Below, in pieces: positions 45,901 through 54,900 of a stretch of DNA of 64,000 bases. This DNA comes from Siphonodentalium dalli. Its lineage: Eukaryota; Mollusca; Scaphopoda; Gadilida; Siphonodentaliidae. The DNA lies in assembly GCA_032622095.1 (NCBI GenBank), contig CP136067.1, positions 192,972,052 through 193,036,051 on the forward strand, in the 5' to 3' direction. Under the pieces are notes generated by a model, which worked only from the letters and a program-made list of their open reading frames with translations, had not been told where the DNA came from and did not search any database. Within the stretch, counting starts at the first letter, position 1. The number at the start of each line of letters is the position of its first letter. The position numbers and the translations under genes are program-made.

Positions 45901-48900
45901 TTAATTATTGCTGTCTGCGCAGTGCGACACAAAGACAATACATTGGCAGGTTCTGAGATTTGCCTTGGGATAAAATTAGCCGACAAAATTTCTTTTTGCA
46001 TAGACATTTGCCACACGGCTTAGCCGAAAGCTGACCCCAATGAACAGGACTGGATACAACGTGAACCAAAACCATCATAAACGGTCCAGCTATAGCCATC
46101 ACGGATATCCAAAATCAGCTTATTAATATGTTACATTAATTAGTAACCTACGATTTTGACGGTAGCTATTGTTCTCACGATATTCATTAGCAGCTGAGAC
46201 TCAGGATAAGGGAATTCTTTAAGACTCTGTCTTATAAGTTTGTCCTGTAGTTCAGCGACTCCATCTGGTTCTCTTCCCTTTATTAATCTGTTAATAAGAC
46301 AAAATATATAGATCATCTTTAACCCTTTCATGATGGAAGCTGCACTGGTGAAGCATTACAGATTCTGTGCCAGTGCATTCTCTTATATATGCAAGTTTCT
46401 CATAGGGAGTTGCACATATATAAGAGAATGCACTGGTTTACAAGGTCAATGTAAATATTGTTAGGCCAATGTATTCTCTTGTATATGCAAGGCTCCCTGT
46501 GGGAGACTCACATATATCAGAGAATGCATTGGCACCAGTGTTCACGCTGGTACAGAAATTCCTTCATCCATTCTTTTAGCCAAATGCTATTTTTTAAAGC
46601 CACTTTGCATTTGCTTTAGCCACTTATTTTGGAACCTATTTTGAGATAATTTGAATGTTTATTACATTTTATTTTCAAAATAAAACAATACCAATGTAAC
46701 ATGAGCAACAAAAGTAGATGTAAATAACAATAACATACTTAAACATTCTTAAAAATTCTACGGGTCTTTACATCTGACCATCTCTTAAACGCACATTTGA
46801 AATCAAACTCTTCCCTAGATGGTCCCTCTACAGATATTTTCATCAATATATTCAAATAACCAGATGACAGTTGATTCCTTTGTTTGGTTTTGATAAGATT
46901 CTGGACCGAAAATGCTCTTCCACAGTCTACCGTTTATATCGGAACAGTATATAAAATTTCAGCAAATAAACATACTGCGGGGAATAAATCCTTGTGAGTC
47001 AGTGCATAGTGAACACGGTCGTCGATGTCATTTAAAGTTTTTTTTTTCCACAAACAGACCTGAATAGTTCAATTTCACTTGAAAGTTTCTTCTCATCTGC
47101 CTGGTCAATGTCACAACAATTCATTCTTTGCTGTAATTTTATTAGGGACTTTGAATGTCTTTGCATCTGTTTGTCAGAACAAAGAGGGTCAAACAGTTTT
47201 GTCAAACTAGTTAACACATCGGCGTCTTCATCGCTGGCAAACCTGCTTTTAAGATTTTCAACGTGTCTAGATGCAGAGATGGCATCTTGTCGAACTTTCT
47301 TGCCATCTTTCATGTCATGTCCATGAAAACTGAAACTGTATTCATACTCGGCTCCTGGGTCACTGAGGTATTGATGGACTATCTGCAAGGAATGTTTTCA
47401 GTGCTGGTCCGCCCTGCTTTGAATATTTTTCAATTTTCGATATTGTTGCCTTTACTAGAGGATCGATGTCGGTATAATCTATGATTGAAATAATTTGCAC
47501 AGAACAGCACACTCCTTCAACACATCACACATAAAATGACTGACATACAGGAATTTATAAGAAGCTATTGATCGATATATTCCTGTCGCTGTAGCAATGT
47601 CGTCCTCATGAAACACCGTCAGTAACTTGCGAAATTATCCACGATGGATTTTACACTCCCTTCAAATGATGACCACCTGGTTGTACATTCTTGCTTTATA
47701 TTGGTCTGATTCACAACAAAGAAGCAATGAACTTTCTCAAGGGCATTTTGATGCTTGGGCGAACGGCTGAAATATGTATATACATGTACTGTGTTGAGAA
47801 TCCGTTGAAATTTGACCATATATGGAATGTGATCATTGGCAGCTTGCAAGCGACAAATGATGTGCAATGCAATGCACGGATAACAATGGAGGGATGTCAT
47901 CATTGAAACGCTGAGCAACACCTCTCTTTTTGCCAGTCATTACAGATGCCCCATCAGTTGCTATGCCACACATTCGCGATTTATCTTGTCCAAATTCTTT
48001 GAGAACATCGGAAACAGTATTTGCTATATTTTCCGCATTAGCATTGTCATTGAGCCCCTGAACTGTAAGTAGAACACTTTTGGGGTTATATCTCCCTTCG
48101 GATCTAGTGAGGTACCGACCGAAAATCACAACATTTTGAGATGTCGAGATATCCGTAGATTCGTCAAGCATAATGCTGAATACGGAACTAGCAGAGATTT
48201 CTTTGGTACACTGTTCGTCTATTACATCTAGTATTGCTTCGTGCATTTTCTGTGTCGTCTGATTGTGAGAATATGAAGTATGCTTGCCGACACAAAGTCC
48301 AGGAAGGAACATATTACCCTGTTCGATGCACACTTGTTTTTGTCGGAAAAAAAGCCAGTCTTGCTTGAAGTTCCAATCTTCTTTGAACAAACGTTTTGGT
48401 GAATGTAACAAGACTGATTTTTGTGGAGTATTTTTCAAGCTGATAATTTCCATAGGTTTGTCATTTTCATTTGTGCTACAGTGAGTACAGTCAACATAAA
48501 AAACATCAACATCAAAAACATCAACATCAATGAAAACCCTGGGTACTTAAAGCATTAATTTGTGAGGAATTGCTGACTATAGCCTTGAAACTTTTTGGGC
48601 AAATAAACGTATGAACTCGCATTTTTAATCCACGGGTGCTAAAATTCGCACTCGTCCCTCTTGTCAAAATGCTTATGGTGACTGTAATCGTTGATTCAAT
48701 ATTGATATATATAAAGGTATACTTAGAACCTTTCCCATCTCAGTTAAATTATAGGCATGTTAAAGTGTAACTGGACATAGGTCTAATCCACAATGACATT
48801 CTGTTTAAGAAAAACCCAACTGACGATTATATTATGGGCACAATTACACCCGCCTTCTGAATTGCAAGAGCAAATATGTGCTCTTACTGTGTTTTCCTCA

Positions 48901-51900
48901 TGGGAAGGAGTGATTCTGTTATATAAGTATACAATGGATTGGTCTATTCTTCATTTGCTGTGATGTTCAAATAATATAAGCAAACGACAGGCAAAAAAAC
49001 AACTTATAGGTTCCCATTCATTCATTTGTAGAGATGTTCAGATAACAGAGAAATGTGGGGGAAGTTTTTGTTCAGACAGCCCAATTTAATAACTAGAATA
49101 ACAAACCCACTGATAATATTTACAATAAAAAAAAACATTGCAAGCTAATGCAGATCCATTTCCGATTTGTAACTTTCAAACTGATAAATGTTTTTCGGCA
49201 AGACAAGCATTTATTCTAGTTCGAAGATTCTTAAAATGAAAATGTTATAAAGTGAAACAGTATTATTGTCAAAACATTCATAAATAATTAATAATCAAAT
49301 AATTAATCTTTTTTCCACTTTTATAGCATTACACCTACTGAAATTCACATATTTTCATTTCCCAAGTTCATACTTCAAGCTATAAAATTTGTCTGGCCTA
49401 ATTTTGAATTTTCACAAACTTACGACTTGAGGAATGACTTCAGATCATCTTGTTTCGCAGCACACTGTTTGACGATATATGACATGTAGTGCGTCTTTAG
49501 AGCGAGGACATCGTTTGTTTCACGCGCCTTCATGCTCTTCTCACAGACAAGTGTAAGAACTTGTGACACATTCTTATGATGTTCCAAAAGAATCGTGTTG
49601 TCACGGAGATGCATTGAAATCTGTGAAATAGAGTAATGTTCACTGTTAGAGAATCCGATTATAGCAGAGATATTGGAACGAAGTAGAGTAAAAGTTAAAT
49701 ATGAATCTAGCATTCCAAGCCAATTTTTACGAAACATGTTTCGCCTTTTATTTACATTCAGTGCATAAAATAACAGGTTCTCATACAACATGAAAACAAT
49801 TCAATGACTTTTCCTGAAAACATTTCCAGGATTTTCAGGAAAATTTCCAAGATTTTCCCCTGACAAAATTCCATAACTATTCCATTCCTATCCCGAAAAA
49901 ATTGATTTATGAAAGAATTGTTCCATTTTGTCCTCTTGTGAACTGCCAACTGGAAGACACCATCTTATATACTATAGAATGTTTCAACTATGTATTTTAG
50001 TTTCACTAATTTACAGGGACAGCAATAATTCCACAACAAATATTCAACAACAAGATGACATTGCTTTGGTTTTTAAGACTTTTTAGGAACAAAGTAATTA
50101 GAGATATTAACCCTTTACCCAACAGAAGGGCCCTGTGCCAATGCATTCTCTTATATATGCGAGTCGACCATAGGTCGCCTCGCATATATAAGAGAATGCA
50201 TTGGCTTAACACATTAAAAATTATAAAATGGTTAAAGAATGTAAGAAAAAATGGTAAAAAAAGATTTTTTTTTAGGCCAATGCATTCTCTTATGTATGCG
50301 AGGCGACCTATGGTCGACTCGCATATATAAGAGAATGCATTGGCACAGGGCATAACTGTAACTATCACAATGTGGTCAATGAGCCGGTTCCAATGATATC
50401 CATATTTGTATGGTTCTATTGAGACAGACCGAAGATATTTTAGGCTGTTGAAGCTTTATTTGGCCGGTTTTGGCCGGTTTGTTGGGTAAAGGGTTAAATT
50501 AGATACTGTGCATTGTTATTGTAGTAACCGGTCTAGAACACTGAATCACCAGGACCTCAGTAACCGGTATAGAACACTGAATCACCAGGACCTCATTAAG
50601 TAGAATAGGATGGTCAAACTTCCAGTGTTTGGTTTATCAACACATTCACTCAGTGAAATTAAAAATGCTGCTAGTGGACATGTTTTTCAACAAAATTCTG
50701 AAAAACTTGATAGCTCCCATCTAGAGGTCATCCCAAATATCAATATAAAGTTTGGTGAAGATTGGATGAGGAATATGGCCTGTAAGGTGTGCCAAAGGAA
50801 TTTATTGAAGGACAGCCAGACATCAACCCATGGCAATACCTCAAAAAATGACTTCGTCAAGTTGAGCTGAAAAATGGAAAGAAAATCAGGTGTATGTTAA
50901 TATTATAGATTGACCACTCACATGGACAGGATGCAGATTTGAAAAATTAACCATTTTCAGTAACGATGGAACACACCCCGGTGGTAACTTAGGCTCCGTC
51001 TCTAAACCTGAAAAAGACATCCAAGAATAATTCAATAACAATGGCTGTCCCTGAGTGATAAAATAGTGTAGTACACCCTTTTAACCCTTTACCCAACAGA
51101 AGGGCCCTGTGCCAATGCATTCTCTTATATATGCGAGTCGACCATAGGTTGCCTCGCATATATAAGAGAATGCATTGGCTTAACACATTAAAAATGATAA
51201 AATTGTTAAAGAATGTAAGAAAAAATAGTAAAAAGTGTTAAAAAAAGATTTTTTTTAGGCCAATGCATTCTCTTATATATGCGAGGCGACCTATGGTCGA
51301 CTCGCATATATAAGAGAATGCATTGGCACAGGGCATAACTGTAACCATCACAATGTGGTCAATAAGCCGGTTCCAATGATATCCATATTTGTATGGTTTT
51401 ATTGAGACAGACCGAAGATATTTTAGGCTGTTGAAGCTTTATTTGGCCGGTTTTGGCCGGTTTGTTGGGTAAAGGGTTAACATGTATTATAAAACTGACA
51501 TGCTTTTTTCATGTTGGTAATATATTATACAGCTTGCTGGACAATTAGGTCTTGTATTAGGTATTAGAGATATTCTTTGAAAATAAAGTTTGAAATACAA
51601 CTTCCAATTGAATGTATATAATGGCTGCTAGTATGTGCACCAGTGTGAAGATTCAAGGTATTAGGCTATGGCCATGGGTTTAGAGTTATCCCTCTTATAT
51701 AGTCCATGCAGCTACCAGCCCACAATGCAACAGTATCATATGCTACCTTTATTTACAAATTACATGTGGCCAGAACAATGTTACTTACTGTTCTTTCAGA
51801 TATCATGGATATGTAGGAGTAAACATGTTTTGTTCCAATCTTCCCCTGAATATCTCTGATGTAGGTTGGGCTTGAGGCTACACATTTTATACCATTCTAT

Positions 51901-54900
51901 TCATCACTGCCTATGCAATTTTCCAGGTGTTGGTGTTGAAAGAGAGATCGTTTTATGGAATAAATACTTTCCATTTCAATCAAACCTATTGTATGTTCAT
52001 CCCCTCTTATTTCTCTTCATAGATGATAATTATTTTTCAGTGACAACTTGTCCATATTACCAAATCACTAAATTGTATTGTGGTTTAACTGAAGTCACAT
52101 ATTTCCAACCTATTTCGTTTCAATCCCGGAACGTTTTAATTAGCAGAATTGATTACCGGTACCTGCCAACTTTCAGCAATTTATCACATAATTGATTCGC
52201 GTGACCCACTGAAGTGTTTGGTTGGTGACACAGTGACCCAGTTTGTGTGTCATTCATAACAGACAGTTGTTTATTTAAAGCAGGTTAAACTCGGGTTTCT
52301 GTGAATACTATGCATTTTATATTGGATAATGATTTCTTCTGGTCAATGGTGATGGTGATTTCTGCTTTCACCTCAGCATTGTCGATTGACGACACTAATT
52401 TCCAGGACTGATTACGGAATATGGACTGTCATTTGCCCGCCAAAACGCACGTGCTTTTCACTGCTTAATTGTCGTGAACAGAGTTTTCTTTCAAGCATGG
52501 TTTGCGCCAAATACCGCGAAGGAATTTAAGGGAGCTACCGGTATAATACACTGTAATTTTTTAAATACACAGCCCACAAAGACGTGGGGATTTCCGTAGT
52601 GACTCGTTAGGGTATAGTTTGATTTACGCCACGCTATTCACTGCGTAGCATGGATGACTGGGTTGTCTTATTTTTATCTAGAATACACGATCGCATACAC
52701 CAGCCTACACATGCATCAGTTGTGTATGCGATGGGTGATTAGTTCTGCTGTTGGTATTGGAAAAACCATAACAATTAACACACGGACGGACAGGCTACTA
52801 CGGACTGGAAAATAATAAAAAAAACTGAGACCAGCAAAGAAAATCTCAGCCAGGCCAGGTACCGGAAACAGAGACATTTTTTTTGGCCTTATGCATACCT
52901 TGGAAAATTGAGGATGAACAAGATTGTTTGATGAGCTCCTCATCGGGTAGATGACAGGTACCTAAGGATACAGTATCATTATTTAGCCTCTTATTCCTCC
53001 ACTTTGGACATCTAAAATTAAATAACTGTTTCTCAGGCAATTTTTCTTTAGATCAGTGCGGGAATGAGGATTTCGAATCTAATGTCGAATCTGAAGCTAC
53101 AGTACATGCCACATCATAGGAAAAATTGGGCCATTTTGCAGGGCCCGTTCCATTTACAAAAGTCTTATGATTACTTTTATGTAATGTAACTTACCTTGTG
53201 TAGTGGTATAATAGTCAAGCTCTGACTTAGGGAAGAAATTATTTATAACTGCCACAACATCATGCTGACCTGAAAAGGCAACAAAGGTATAAATTAATAG
53301 ACGAATGTTGAAGATACCATGTCCAATTTAGCACCCCTAATTCACTATTTCTTCGTTTGCAGAACCTACCCTTCAAAGTTTTTTATATTTTTTATTTTTG
53401 AGATCTATCTATTTTTATCCACATTGCGTATATGCCAACCTACATGTAGCAAACATTCTACTGGAAATTTATACAGACATGCACAGATGATGTAACAAAA
53501 ATTGAAGGTCACACAAGGTCCCTGTTTTCATGGTGGCTTTGGAAGATCGGAAACGATTTTCGGAATAAAATCCAACAAAAATTATTGCGAGAAACAAAAA
53601 TGCAGATACTTAGGTATACTTATTCCCGATTCAATAATCATGTTTATTTCATGAAAATATACAACTTCTAATACCATGTCCATAACAGGTGAAAGAAGAT
53701 GTTTGTTTACATTTGCGATGACATGTGCTGGGGAATTACAGTTCGAACCAGAAACATTTGAAAACACTAAAAAGTTTTTTAATATATTAATTTCCAATAA
53801 AAAATGTTGTAATCTTAAAAAATAGCCACATTTTCTGTCCCAATTCATACAAGAAAAGAAAGAAAAGATGATTTCATAGTGACTGAAAAACAGGAAAAGA
53901 CTCAGTTCTGAGGTAATTCTGTAACTTCTTTGAACAGGGCTCAGAATGTACCATTGAGGTCATAAATTAATTGAAAATAAATTTCAATTCCTACTTTTGA
54001 AACAGTTCTTTAGAATTAACAGAATAATTTCAAACCAATTAATGCATGTGATCAATGTTGGTGCCCACTTTTAATAGGAGGCGGTGTCGTACATACCAAC
54101 GAATGCAGCCATTTGCCTCGTAGTCCGATTAACCGAGTTCATGTGATCGATGTTGGCGCCAGCCTTTAAAAGGAGGCGTGTCGTCTCAACATTCCCTGTA
54201 AAATGGAATTTAAATGAGTTACAAAATGAACTAAATTGGTACAACAACAACTTTAGGCTATTATACTATACTAGAAGACTGCAGGTGAAAGAATTGGAAA
54301 ATTAATTGGCGCAATTGAACAAATCTTTAAATAAACTTTTCAGAATATTCGTGAACCCATTACAACATCCTCCCTCTACCCCATATTGCAATGTGTTGGA
54401 TGCTGAGCGATGTAACTGTGTTTGCTGAAAGCCCTGTGACGAAAGTAGCTTTTGCAACTCAAGGTTTCTCAGAGTGGTCCATGCTTAGCGATCGTAAGGG
54501 AAAAATATCTTTATTTTCAATCTCAGGTTTCGAACAATCAGGGTAAAACTTGGTGTATCGTATCTTGAGATACTCCATAGGACGTGGTTGAAATTTGGGC
54601 TAAATCAGTCGAACAAAACTTTAATTAAACTTTTCAGAATGTTAACCCTTCCATGACTGAAGGTTTCTGAAATTTTGAGCTGTCCCAATGCATTTTCATT
54701 TTATGCGAGTCTCACATAGAGAGCCTCATATATATAAGAGAATACATTGGCCTAACAATATTTACATTGGCCATGAATTACTCAATTACTCAAATTGACC
54801 ATTTTCAACACAAAAACAGACCATGACAGAGCGACATAATTCAGTGGAGAGAAATTAGACTATTTTCCTGTAACACAAACACACATATCCAAATTTGTAA

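Noticed and set aside
52884-52964. Minus-strand exon-like segment with acceptor CCTTAG and donor GTATGC, one frame giving '[13 protein letters not shown]', superficially like the ANKMY2 NLHP segment.
   Set aside because: Its phase does not fit the neighbouring exons, and a far better match with correct phase was found at 50922-51007.
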